This document shows positions 1 through 5,041 of a DNA stretch of 7,501 nucleotides, piece by piece. The DNA is taken from the NCBI GenBank assembly GCA_946480585.1, contig CAMLKQ010000107.1, positions 1 to 7,501 of the forward strand, in the 5' to 3' direction. Below the pieces are notes generated by a model. It was not told the origin of the DNA. It did no database searches and worked only from the letters and a program-made list of their open reading frames with translations. Both the position numbers and the translations under genes were made by a program. The first letter of the stretch is position 1. Every line of letters starts with the position of its first letter. This stretch comes from an uncultured Kangiella sp. (GTDB lineage: Bacteria > Pseudomonadota > Gammaproteobacteria > Enterobacterales > DSM-103792).

Positions 1-413
1 TGAGCCTGTCACCGCCGCTGAATCTCGACACCCGCTGGCTGGCCGCGCACGGCCCCTACACGCTGAGCAAATACGGCATGACCATGCTGAGCCTCGGCAT
101 GGCAGAAGAATTCAAACCGCACAATATCGCCGTCAACTGCCTGTGGCCGCGGACCATCATCGCCACTGCAGCGATTGAACATGCGCTGATGGGCAAAGAC
201 GCGTTTGCCCTGTGCCGCAAGCCGGAGATTATGGCCGATGCGGCCATGGCGATTCTGGAGCAGCCGACGAGCTATACCGGTCAGGCGCTGCTGGATGAAC
301 AGGCGCTGGCGCATGTCGGCATTACTGAGCTGCGCGATTACGCCTATAACCCGGCCAATGCTGACCGCCTTGGGGCGGATTTGTTTTTGGATGATTGTGA
401 GTGGAGTAAATGA
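1..413 (+). CDS. SDR-family oxidoreductase, HSDL2-like (3' fragment)
   Basis: This is the C-terminal part of a short-chain dehydrogenase/reductase; the N-terminal Rossmann half with the cofactor-binding glycines lies outside the window. The frame is open from base 3 and gives 136 residues ending at TGA 411-413. The catalytic Tyr and Lys are visible as YTLSK (Tyr codon 57-59), followed by YGM. A Ser in LSPPLNL sits 16 residues before the Tyr. The stretch GMAEEF...IAVNCLWPRT and the later CRKPEIMADAA and LFLDDCEW are what I recall of the SDR domain of HSDL2 (hydroxysteroid dehydrogenase-like 2) and its bacterial relatives, which lack the SCP2 tail. Substrate is unknown; NAD(P)-dependent oxidation/reduction of an alcohol or ketone is the family role. 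Its stop overlaps the start of the acetyltransferase gene (ATGA), which suggests one transcript. Family assignment is strong; the HSDL2 subgroup is from memory of the motif pattern. Confidence 0.88.
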   Translation, partial: SLSPPLNLDTRWLAAHGPYTLSKYGMTMLSLGMAEEFKPHNIAVNCLWPRTIIATAAIEHALMGKDAFALCRKPEIMADAAMAILEQPTSYTGQALLDEQALAHVGITELRDYAYNPANADRLGADLFLDDCEWSK

Positions 414-925
414 ACGTTCCGCTCGCCACGCTTGCTGAACACACATTACCTGCCGTGGGTGATGTTCAGGTATTTGAAGCTGACTTGAACGATCCGGCTC
501 ACGCCGACGCCATCGTCAAACTGCTTTCGGCGCTGGCGGCCAGCGAATTCGGTCGCCAACAAGCGATGACCGACGACGAGAAAGCCGCCCTTGTCCCTGG
601 CTTGGCCGCGTTTCCCGCCAAACAGATTTGGCTCGCCAGCATCAACGACAACATTTGCGGTGTCGTAATCTGCTATCTGCAGTTCTCGATTTACTCCAGC
701 AAGAACATGCTGAACATACACGATCTCTATACTGATCCGGTCTTTCGCCGGCGCGGGGTTGCCGAGGGCCTGGTCAAGACCGCAATCGACTGGGCACACA
801 ATCAAGGCCATGCTTTCGTCAATATCGAAGTCGCCAATGAAAACAGCCATGCCATGGCGTTGTACCACAAGCTAGGGTTTGGCGAATGGCTGGCGCCGAC
901 AACATTTTTGGAAATTCGACTATAG
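410..925 (+). CDS. GNAT family N-acetyltransferase
   Basis: This is a complete 171-residue protein of normal length for a single GNAT domain. It should transfer an acetyl group from acetyl-CoA to an amine; the substrate cannot be read from the sequence. The acetyl-CoA pyrophosphate loop (motif A) is RRRGVA at residues 113-118, just after the strand IHDLYTDP (103-110). Motif B is ANENSHAMALYHKLGF (142-157), with the Tyr (152) that commonly acts near the thioester and the typical LGF ending. The C-terminus is a short strand, TFLEIRL. The ATG overlaps the stop of the upstream dehydrogenase as ATGA. A GGAG (403-406) lies only 3 bases upstream, so translational coupling is more likely than strong independent initiation. 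It is cytoplasmic with no signal or membrane segment. Base composition is close to the neighbours on the left and unlike the AT-rich gene that follows. Confidence 0.9.
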   Translation: MNVPLATLAEHTLPAVGDVQVFEADLNDPAHADAIVKLLSALAASEFGRQQAMTDDEKAALVPGLAAFPAKQIWLASINDNICGVVICYLQFSIYSSKNMLNIHDLYTDPVFRRRGVAEGLVKTAIDWAHNQGHAFVNIEVANENSHAMALYHKLGFGEWLAPTTFLEIRL

Positions 926-984
926 GCACTGAATACGGCGTAATGCTCGTTGAATATTGCGCCCTACATCGCCAACCAACATAT

Positions 985-989
985 AAAGG
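985..989 (+). promoter_or_regulatory. Shine-Dalgarno that sets the start of the AT-rich gene
   Basis: AAAGG lies 5 bases before ATG 995-997. It favours this ATG over the in-frame TTG at 950, which has no purine-rich element at a suitable distance. Choosing the ATG removes 15 residues that do not look like part of the conserved protein. Confidence 0.55.
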
Positions 990-994
990 CAATC

Positions 995-1621
995 ATGCTG
1001 AGTGAATATTTGAAAAGCATAATGGAGTTGATCCCGGCTGGATCAATTGTTTTTGTTGCATTGGCATTTCTATTCAGAACGATAATTAATCACCTCCTTG
1101 ACAAAGACGTATCAACTTTCAAAGCAAAAATTGAAGCCAATGCAAATGAAAGAATGGCTCAATTTCAATCGGAACTAGAAAGAGAAAAAATTAGGCTGCA
1201 GATTTCTTATGGCGGAATATTCGAGAAGCAAGCAGATGCCATACTGGAATTATTCAGAAAAATTGCCGCACTCGAACCTGTTAAAAGCTTCGCCATGCAC
1301 TCATCAGAGAGGAAAAGCGCCTCCTACGAGGAGTTCAACAAGAACTGGATCGACCTTTACGAGTTTTACGAGCGCAATAAGATTCTTCTGCCTGAGTCCA
1401 CAGAAGAGATGTTCGAAAAATACTCAAAAGGAACTTTCTTTGGGGTGTCAGATTACAGGCGAACAGAAGTGTCTATTGCCAATCAAAATACTCCATCGCA
1501 GAGATTAGAAGAAATATTTTCTCGACAAGAAAAAATAGTTGAGGACATGAAGAAGCTTGACATAGTAAAGAAAGAATTAATAAACCAATTCAGAAAACTT
1601 ATCGGAGTACACAACCACTGA
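995..1621 (+). CDS. Hypothetical membrane-anchored coiled-coil protein, AT-rich
   Basis: I do not recognise a named family. Starting at ATG 995 the product is 208 residues. A short N-terminal helix is followed by one hydrophobic segment (about 14-33, rich in V, A, L, F and I) with no signal-peptidase site, so it should be an inner-membrane anchor. Residues 38-92 are highly charged and helical with heptad-like spacing (for example the run around ERMAQFQSELEREKIRLQ). Then come a mixed region with several aromatic residues (110-155) and a second charged helix (about 165-203). No Cys pair, Walker motif, nuclease motif or catalytic signature is visible. The likely topology is a membrane tether with a cytoplasmic helical stalk. 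GC in three lines I counted is 30-40%, against roughly 60-65% in flanking genes, and Lys codons are mostly AAA. This points to recent transfer. It stands alone: 69 bases after the acetyltransferase, with no partner gene downstream on the same strand. The reading frame is intact, so I call it a real gene. Confidence 0.75.
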   Translation: MLSEYLKSIMELIPAGSIVFVALAFLFRTIINHLLDKDVSTFKAKIEANANERMAQFQSELEREKIRLQISYGGIFEKQADAILELFRKIAALEPVKSFAMHSSERKSASYEEFNKNWIDLYEFYERNKILLPESTEEMFEKYSKGTFFGVSDYRRTEVSIANQNTPSQRLEEIFSRQEKIVEDMKKLDIVKKELINQFRKLIGVHNH

Positions 1622-1759
1622 AAATGACTCGGAGAATATAAGCCATTTTAAAAAAAGTGCGCAAATCAAGTCAGTTACTTGGCGCCAGAAATATTATTAC
1701 AGCCAAACATAACGCTCGTAAGTCGAATGAAGTTCTAGCCCCTCATTCCCAGACGAAAC

Positions 1760-1792
1760 GGCGGGTTGTCGCTACGCTCCGAACCCACCCTA
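1760..1792. repeat. Repeat-like inverted-repeat element abutting arfB
   Basis: Arms GGCGGGTT (1760-1767) and AACCCACC (1782-1789) pair except for one C/A mismatch around a 14-base loop containing CGCTACGCTCCG. On the - strand it reads GTAGGGTGGGTTCGGAGCG and so on, a type of short palindromic sequence that I recall as dispersed and intergenic in many proteobacterial genomes. The TAG stop codon of arfB lies inside the GTAGGG end. Only one copy is in this window, so repeat status is inferred. On the arfB transcript the hairpin comes right after the stop and is followed by GTTTCGTCT, so it might also act as a weak terminator or an RNA-stabilising end. Confidence 0.5.
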
Positions 1793-2236
1793 CTCGGTCG
1801 GCTTGCCGCGCATCGCTTTGATATTGCCGCGTTTGGTTTTGCTGTCCATGCGTTTGGTTTGTGAGCTGCGAGTCGGTTTGGTGGCCTTGCGGGTTTTGCG
1901 GACCACACCGACTGACTTGATCAATGCCTGCAGCCGTTCCAGCGCATCGGCGCGGTTCTGTTCCTGGCTGCGGGTTTCCTGAGCCTTGATCACCACGATG
2001 CCGTCTTTGCTGATGCGCTGATCCGCGAGCGCCAGAAGCCGCTCCTTGTAGAACTCCGGCAGCGATGAGGCGCGGATATCGAAGCGCAGATGGATGGCGC
2101 TCGACACCTTGTTGACGTTCTGGCCGCCGGCGCCTTGTGAGCGCATCGCAGTCAGTTCGATTTCGCGCAGCGGCAGCTGCACGGCGCGGGAGATTTCCAG
2201 CGCGCCGTCAATGGGCGGCAGCACCGGGTCGCTCAT
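1790..2236 (-). CDS. arfB: Alternative ribosome-rescue factor ArfB (peptidyl-tRNA hydrolase)
   Basis: ArfB (YaeJ/ICT1 family) releases peptides from ribosomes stalled on mRNAs lacking a stop codon. It hydrolyses peptidyl-tRNA in the A site without a stop codon. The 148-residue product has the release-factor catalytic loop [11 protein letters not shown], with GGQ at 37-39, followed by the typical [10 protein letters not shown] strand. The C-terminal tail (about 112-148) is rich in Lys and Arg, with [13 protein letters not shown] and [14 protein letters not shown]; in this family the tail becomes ordered in the empty mRNA channel. Length fits the family (about 140). I chose ATG 2236-2234 because it overlaps the upstream gene's stop as ATGA. 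An in-frame TTG three codons earlier (2245) is possible but less likely. There is no strong Shine-Dalgarno, which fits translational coupling to the DUF1304 gene. The stop codon TAG falls in a repeat-like hairpin. Confidence 0.95.
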   Translation of the reverse strand: MSDPVLPPIDGALEISRAVQLPLREIELTAMRSQGAGGQNVNKVSSAIHLRFDIRASSLPEFYKERLLALADQRISKDGIVVIKAQETRSQEQNRADALERLQALIKSVGVVRKTRKATKPTRSSQTKRMDSKTKRGNIKAMRGKPTE

Positions 2237-2583
2237 GCCAACCAAACCAAGGCCAGTGCAATCGCGGCCGGCAGGCCTTGCACGAACAGGATGCTGCGCT
2301 TGGCGGTAAGGCCGCCATAAATACCGGCGACCAGCACGCAGGCCAGAAAGAAGATCAACGTCGGCTCACCGGCCCAGAACAAGCCAAACACCAGACCGGC
2401 GGCGAGAAAACCGTTGTACAGGCCTTGGTTGGCGGCGAGCACTTTTGAGTTGGCGGATTGCTCGGGCGTTTGCCGGAAGATTTTCCGGCCAACCGGGTGA
2501 TCCCAATAAAACATTTCCAGCACGAGGAAGCCGAGGTGCTGGAGGGCGATGAAGAGGCTGAGGATGGTGATGGCTATTGCCAT
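2233..2583 (-). CDS. DUF1304 family small integral membrane protein
   Basis: This is a 116-residue protein made almost entirely of membrane helices. Likely segments are 3-23, about 55-71, 74-92 and 98-115, giving four helices. The first loop (24-54) carries the polar, family-like stretch [14 protein letters not shown] (23-36), and the second helix begins [12 protein letters not shown] (52-63). These are the features I associate with DUF1304, a family of uncharacterised bacterial inner-membrane proteins; no biochemical role is established to my knowledge. ATG 2583-2581 is the natural start because the hydrophobic helix begins at residue 2. It is the first gene of a two-gene unit: its TGA overlaps the arfB ATG. 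No convincing Shine-Dalgarno or promoter was found in the upstream spacer. Pairing with a ribosome-rescue gene may reflect only gene order. Confidence 0.85.
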   Translation of the reverse strand: MAIAITILSLFIALQHLGFLVLEMFYWDHPVGRKIFRQTPEQSANSKVLAANQGLYNGFLAAGLVFGLFWAGEPTLIFFLACVLVAGIYGGLTAKRSILFVQGLPAAIALALVWLA

Positions 2584-2661
2584 AGCGGCGTCGGCTCAGG
2601 AAAAAAAGATGTGAACCATCGTGTAGGGAAAACGGTTGTGCTGCAAGCAAGTCTCGACAAT

Positions 2662-2740
2662 GCCCCCACCTAACCTCCCCCTGGCAGGGGAGGAACTGGA
2701 CCGCTCCCTCCCCTGCCAGGGGGAGGGCTGGGGTGGGGGC
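2662..2740. repeat. Large GC-rich palindromic repeat element
   Basis: A perfect 20-bp inverted repeat (2674-2693 and 2707-2726; arms made of CCTCCCCCTGGCAGGGGAGG) encloses a 13-base spacer. A second perfect 9-bp pair lies outside it (GCCCCCACC 2662-2670 with GGTGGGGGC 2732-2740). Each 20-base arm is itself nearly palindromic (CCTCCCCCTGGCAGGGGAGG), so each half can also fold alone into a cruciform-like or tandem hairpin. This composition is what I recall of dispersed intergenic palindromes in proteobacteria. It lies between the start of the DUF1304 gene and the end of the beta-CASP gene. No T-tract follows on the - strand and only TTTGT on the +, so intrinsic termination is not its obvious role. 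Copy number in the genome cannot be judged here. Confidence 0.7.
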
Positions 2741-2757
2741 TTTGTCGCCCAGCACAT

Positions 2758-2780
2758 GTAGCAAGAAACACTTCTGCTAC
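2758..2780 (-). other. Hairpin just downstream of the beta-CASP nuclease gene
   Basis: GTAGCA-A-GAA (2758-2767) pairs with TTCTGCTAC (2772-2780) around an ACAC loop, with one bulged base. It begins 26 bases after the stop codon of the - strand gene. There is no U-tract after it on that strand, so it may be a 3'-end stabiliser or part of a Rho-dependent end rather than an intrinsic terminator. It could also be chance. Confidence 0.3.
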
Positions 2781-2806
2781 TTGGTGAACCTGGCTCCGCA
2801 ATCCTT

Positions 2807-4222
2807 TCACTTCAACACCACCACCTGCTCCCGCTTGGCGATCTCCACCGGTACGCCCGGATGCAACTCACTCAGTTTCGCTTGCAGCCCTTCCTGCGCT
2901 TGCTGCTCGCCGTGCACCAGCATGACTGGCGGCAGTTGTTTGAAGCTTTCATACCAGCGCAGCAGATCGCGTTGACCGGCGTGGGCGGACAGCCCGCCGA
3001 CGGTGTGCACGCGGGCACGGACGCGAATGGCCTCGCCCCAGAGCCGGATAAACTCACGGCCTTCGACCAGTGCGCGGCCGGGTGTGCCGCGGGCCTGATA
3101 GCCGATCATGATGACTTGGGTGGTGTCACGCCAGACCAGATGCTTCAGGTGGTGCTTGATGCGGCCACCGGTGCACATGCCGCTGCCGGCGATGATGATG
3201 GCACCACTCTGGATGCGGTTGATCGACTGCGACTGTTCCGGTGCCGGCGTGAACTGCAGATTGGGAAGCAGCCGGCGCAGCGATCGATCGGGATCGCCTT
3301 CGCCGAGCAGACGCACGGCATCGCCGTCGTACAAACCATGGTGGCGCAGATAGATGTTGGTGGCGTCAATGGCGAGCGGGCTGTCGAGAAAAATCTGCCA
3401 CTTGTGCAGACCCCAATCGCGGTAATGCTTGGCCATCAGGTAGAGCAGTTCCTGACTACGCCCGACCGCAAACGCCGGGATCAGGATATTGCCGCGCTGC
3501 GATTGCTCGCTGCGGAAAATGTCGCCGAGCTCATCGATGGTGGCAGCAAAGTCGCGGTGATCCCGATCGCCGTATGTGCTTTCCATCAGCAACAGCTCGG
3601 CGTGCTCGACTGATTTGGGATCGCAGAGAATCGGCGCGCCGTATTGACCCAAATCGCCGGAAAATACCAGGATGCGTTCGCGGTCTGGCGCCCGCACCTG
3701 TAACTCGACAATGGCCGAGCCGAGAATATGGCCGGCATCGTGCAGCCGCACCGACATGCGTTCGGTCAGCCTTTGCCAAACGCCATACTCGATGCCGTGA
3801 AATTGCTTCATCACCCGCTCGACGTCGATCTGGGTGTACAGCGGCTCGATTGATCTCAGCCCCTTGCGCGCCCGTTTGCGATTCTCGATTTCGGCGTCGG
3901 CTTCCTGCAGATGGGCCGAATCTTTCAGCATGATGCTACAGAGATCGCGGCTGGCACGATGGGTATAGATGGGGCCGCGATAGCCTTCTTTTTGCAGCCG
4001 GGGCAAGCGCCCTGAGTGGTCGAGGTGGGAATGGCTCAACACCACCGCATCGATGCGGCGGGCATCGTACGGTGACGGCTCGTAATTGCGGGCATCTTCC
4101 TTGGCACCACCCTGCAGCAGGCCGCAATCGAGCAAAACCCGCTCCTTGCCCAGCGACACCTCATAACAGGAACCGGTGACCTCCCCGACTCCGCCCCAGC
4201 AACGCAGCTCGACCCGTTCCAT
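2807..4222 (-). CDS. MBL-fold/beta-CASP/RMMBL metallo-hydrolase, predicted CPSF-like ribonuclease
   Basis: The 471-residue protein has the full architecture of bacterial CPSF73-like nucleases. An N-terminal metallo-beta-lactamase half has LLDCGL (30-35), the zinc motif HSHLDH (64-69), HDAGH with His165, and FSGDLG with Asp190. A beta-CASP cap starts at ESTYGDR (Glu214, motif A). The C-terminal RMMBL part has GSGMCTGGR (346-354), GYQARGTPGRALVEG (374-388), SAHA with His414, and LVHGE with His437. These supply the expected ligands for two zinc ions. The family cuts RNA, as endonuclease and sometimes 5' exonuclease; RNA as substrate is inferred, not shown. The eukaryotic motif-B His position falls in GTPGRALVEG, where I see no His. 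It should be cytoplasmic, with no signal peptide. ATG 4222-4220 has GAGG about 10 bases upstream. It is divergent from hsp20 across a 182-base region with an FNR-like dyad 73 bases upstream, so shared control is possible. Confidence 0.92.
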   Translation of the reverse strand: MERVELRCWGGVGEVTGSCYEVSLGKERVLLDCGLLQGGAKEDARNYEPSPYDARRIDAVVLSHSHLDHSGRLPRLQKEGYRGPIYTHRASRDLCSIMLKDSAHLQEADAEIENRKRARKGLRSIEPLYTQIDVERVMKQFHGIEYGVWQRLTERMSVRLHDAGHILGSAIVELQVRAPDRERILVFSGDLGQYGAPILCDPKSVEHAELLLMESTYGDRDHRDFAATIDELGDIFRSEQSQRGNILIPAFAVGRSQELLYLMAKHYRDWGLHKWQIFLDSPLAIDATNIYLRHHGLYDGDAVRLLGEGDPDRSLRRLLPNLQFTPAPEQSQSINRIQSGAIIIAGSGMCTGGRIKHHLKHLVWRDTTQVIMIGYQARGTPGRALVEGREFIRLWGEAIRVRARVHTVGGLSAHAGQRDLLRWYESFKQLPPVMLVHGEQQAQEGLQAKLSELHPGVPVEIAKREQVVVLK

Positions 4223-4294
4223 GTTGGCTTGCCCTCGCTCTTGAATTTGGTTTGACCGCCCTTATCTCTTTACGCAGACGGTGCTTGCGCACTG

Positions 4295-4308
4295 TTGATC
4301 CGGGTCAA
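4295..4308. promoter_or_regulatory. FNR/ANR-type dyad between beta-CASP nuclease and hsp20
   Basis: TTGAT-CCGG-GTCAA matches the FNR/ANR consensus TTGAT-N4-ATCAA at 9 of 10 defined positions. It lies in the divergent spacer, 96 bases before the hsp20 ATG and 72 bases before the beta-CASP ATG. On the + strand a site centred at 4301.5 would put a class II start near 4343. At the matching -10 position is TAGCTT (4331-4336), which keeps the three most conserved -10 bases (T1, A2, T6). On the - strand the best -10 at the same distance is TAAAGA (4272-4267), which is weak. I see the dyad and spacing directly; binding by an FNR/ANR protein is inference. Confidence 0.45.
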
Positions 4309-4339
4309 TCTGTTACGCCGCACTGAATGCTAGCTTGAA

Positions 4340-4365
4340 GCATGGCAGTTTCGCTGTTGCCATGC
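4340..4365 (+). other. Inverted repeat in the hsp20 leader region
   Basis: GCATGGCA (4340-4347) and TGCCATGC (4358-4365) are perfect 8-base complements around a 10-base loop (GTTTCGCTGT). It lies 40 bases before the hsp20 ATG. It may be an operator, since dyads of this size bind many repressors, or a leader RNA hairpin. If transcription starts near 4343, as the FNR-like site predicts, only the inner 5 base pairs would be in the RNA, which would favour a DNA operator. No specific regulator can be named. Confidence 0.4.
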
Positions 4366-4391
4366 CTCGTTACCTCACTCAACCGATTCAA

Positions 4392-4397
4392 GAGGAG
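4392..4397 (+). promoter_or_regulatory. Strong Shine-Dalgarno of hsp20
   Basis: GAGGAG sits 7 bases before ATG 4405-4407. It fixes the start there rather than at the in-frame ATG 4342, which would add 21 residues that do not belong to the family and would start inside the inverted repeat. Two CCTC motifs upstream (4365-4368 and 4373-4376) could pair with GAGG. Confidence 0.8.
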
Positions 4398-4404
4398 ACG
4401 TGCC

Positions 4405-4851
4405 ATGACTCTGATGCGTTACCAACCGTGGTCCATGTTTGACCAATTGCACCGCGAAATCAACCAACTGTTTGATACCCGTGTGCCGCGCACCGGCGAC
4501 AACAAAGGTGAGCTGTTCAGCGGCAATTGGGTGCCGTCGGTGGATGTCAAAGACAACGGCAAAGAAATTGTGCTGCTTGCGGATCTGCCCGGCATTGACC
4601 CGGACAAGATTGAAATTACCGCCAGCAATGGCGTGCTGACCTTGAAAGGTGAGCGTGAGTTCTCGAAAGAGTCGGACGAAAGCAACTTCCACCGGATCGA
4701 GCGCAGCTACGGCAGTTTCTATCGCCAGTTTGCCTTGCCGGAAACCGCCAACACCGACGAGATCTCGGCCAAATCGAATCACGGCGTGCTGGAAATTCGC
4801 ATTCCGAAGCGTAGTGCCAGCGTCGAGAAGCGCATCAGCGTCAGCCGTTAA
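4405..4851 (+). CDS. Small heat-shock protein, Hsp20/alpha-crystallin family
   Basis: The 148-residue chaperone has normal family length. Small Hsps form oligomers that bind unfolding proteins without ATP and hold them for DnaK/ClpB. The N-terminal arm (1-40) begins MRYQPWSMFDQLHREINQLF, a pattern common in bacterial class A sHsps. The alpha-crystallin domain spans about 42-135: WVPSVDVKDNGKEIVLLADLPG (42-63), NGVLTLKGER (75-84), then FYRQFALPE (105-113) and HGVLEIRIPK (126-135). The short tail contains the I-x-V motif (ISV, 144-146) that docks into neighbouring subunits. ATG 4405 is chosen because of the GAGGAG 7 bases upstream. It is monocistronic: divergent from the beta-CASP gene and followed by an intrinsic terminator. 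An FNR-like site upstream suggests low-oxygen rather than, or besides, heat control. I found no good sigma-32 promoter. Confidence 0.96.
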   Translation: MTLMRYQPWSMFDQLHREINQLFDTRVPRTGDNKGELFSGNWVPSVDVKDNGKEIVLLADLPGIDPDKIEITASNGVLTLKGEREFSKESDESNFHRIERSYGSFYRQFALPETANTDEISAKSNHGVLEIRIPKRSASVEKRISVSR

Positions 4852-4859
4852 AGCGATAC

Positions 4860-4891
4860 CTCAAGCGCTGACACCGACGTCAGCGCTTGAG
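4860..4891 (+). terminator. Hairpin 1 after hsp20 (no T-tract)
   Basis: CTCAAGCGCTGAC (4860-4872) and GTCAGCGCTTGAG (4879-4891) form a perfect 13-bp stem with a 6-base loop, starting 8 bases after the stop codon. CCACCAATC follows, so there is no U-tract. It probably protects the hsp20 3' end or is a pause hairpin; as an intrinsic terminator it is incomplete. Confidence 0.5.
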
Positions 4892-4908
4892 CCACCAATC
4901 TCCTGACG

Positions 4909-4933
4909 GGGGTGCCAGCTGAATTGGCATCCC
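4909..4933 (+). other. Hairpin 2 after hsp20
   Basis: GGGGTGCCA (4909-4917) pairs with TGGCATCCC (4925-4933), a 9-bp stem with one G-T pair and a 7-base loop. It lies between the first hairpin and the real terminator. It has no T-tract, and its function is unknown. Confidence 0.4.
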
Positions 4934-4945
4934 GGTTTCATCTCC

Positions 4946-4968
4946 GGCCCCGTATGGGGCCTTTTTTT
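4946..4968 (+). terminator. Rho-independent terminator of hsp20
   Basis: GGCCCC (4946-4951) and GGGGCC (4956-4961) form a perfect GC stem with a GTAT tetraloop, followed directly by seven T residues (4962-4968). This is a classical intrinsic terminator. It closes the hsp20 unit and insulates the chemoreceptor gene 73 bases downstream. Confidence 0.92.
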
Positions 4969-5041
4969 ATTTGCGAACTACACTTGCGGCATCAGGAGCA
5001 GTATCCGACAGGGATAGCCGTCGTGTCTGAGGGATGCCGTC

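Noticed and set aside
950..994. TTG start for the AT-rich gene
   Set aside because: No ribosome site lies upstream, while AAAGG is 5 bases before the in-frame ATG at 995.
1700..1740. Integron attC-like site downstream of the AT-rich gene
   Set aside because: The sequence around CAAACATAACGC does not give the paired RYYYAAC/GTTRRRY core sites, and no integrase or second cassette is present.
2584..2661. Sigma-70 promoter for the DUF1304-arfB unit on the - strand
   Set aside because: TTGC-type -35 and TACACG-type -10 candidates exist, but their spacing (15 or 19) and fit are poor, so I cannot place a promoter.
2861..3613. A 250-codon open frame on the + strand opposite the beta-CASP gene
   Set aside because: It mirrors a well-supported metallo-hydrolase whose motifs all lie on the - strand. 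Long antisense frames are expected in GC-rich genes, and the translation has no recognisable domain.
4334..4363. Sigma-32 heat-shock promoter for hsp20 (CTTGAA 4334-4339, CCAT 4360-4363)
   Set aside because: The -35 part is good, but the -10 matches only partly and the spacer (about 17-18 bases) is longer than the usual range. I keep it only as a remote possibility.
4342..4404. N-terminal extension of Hsp20 starting at ATG 4342
   Set aside because: The extra 21 residues are not family-like, no Shine-Dalgarno precedes that ATG, and GAGGAG is perfectly placed for ATG 4405.
4969..5041. Sigma-28 flagellar promoter before the chemoreceptor gene
   Set aside because: No TAAA-N15-GCCGATAA-like pair was found in the 73-base spacer.
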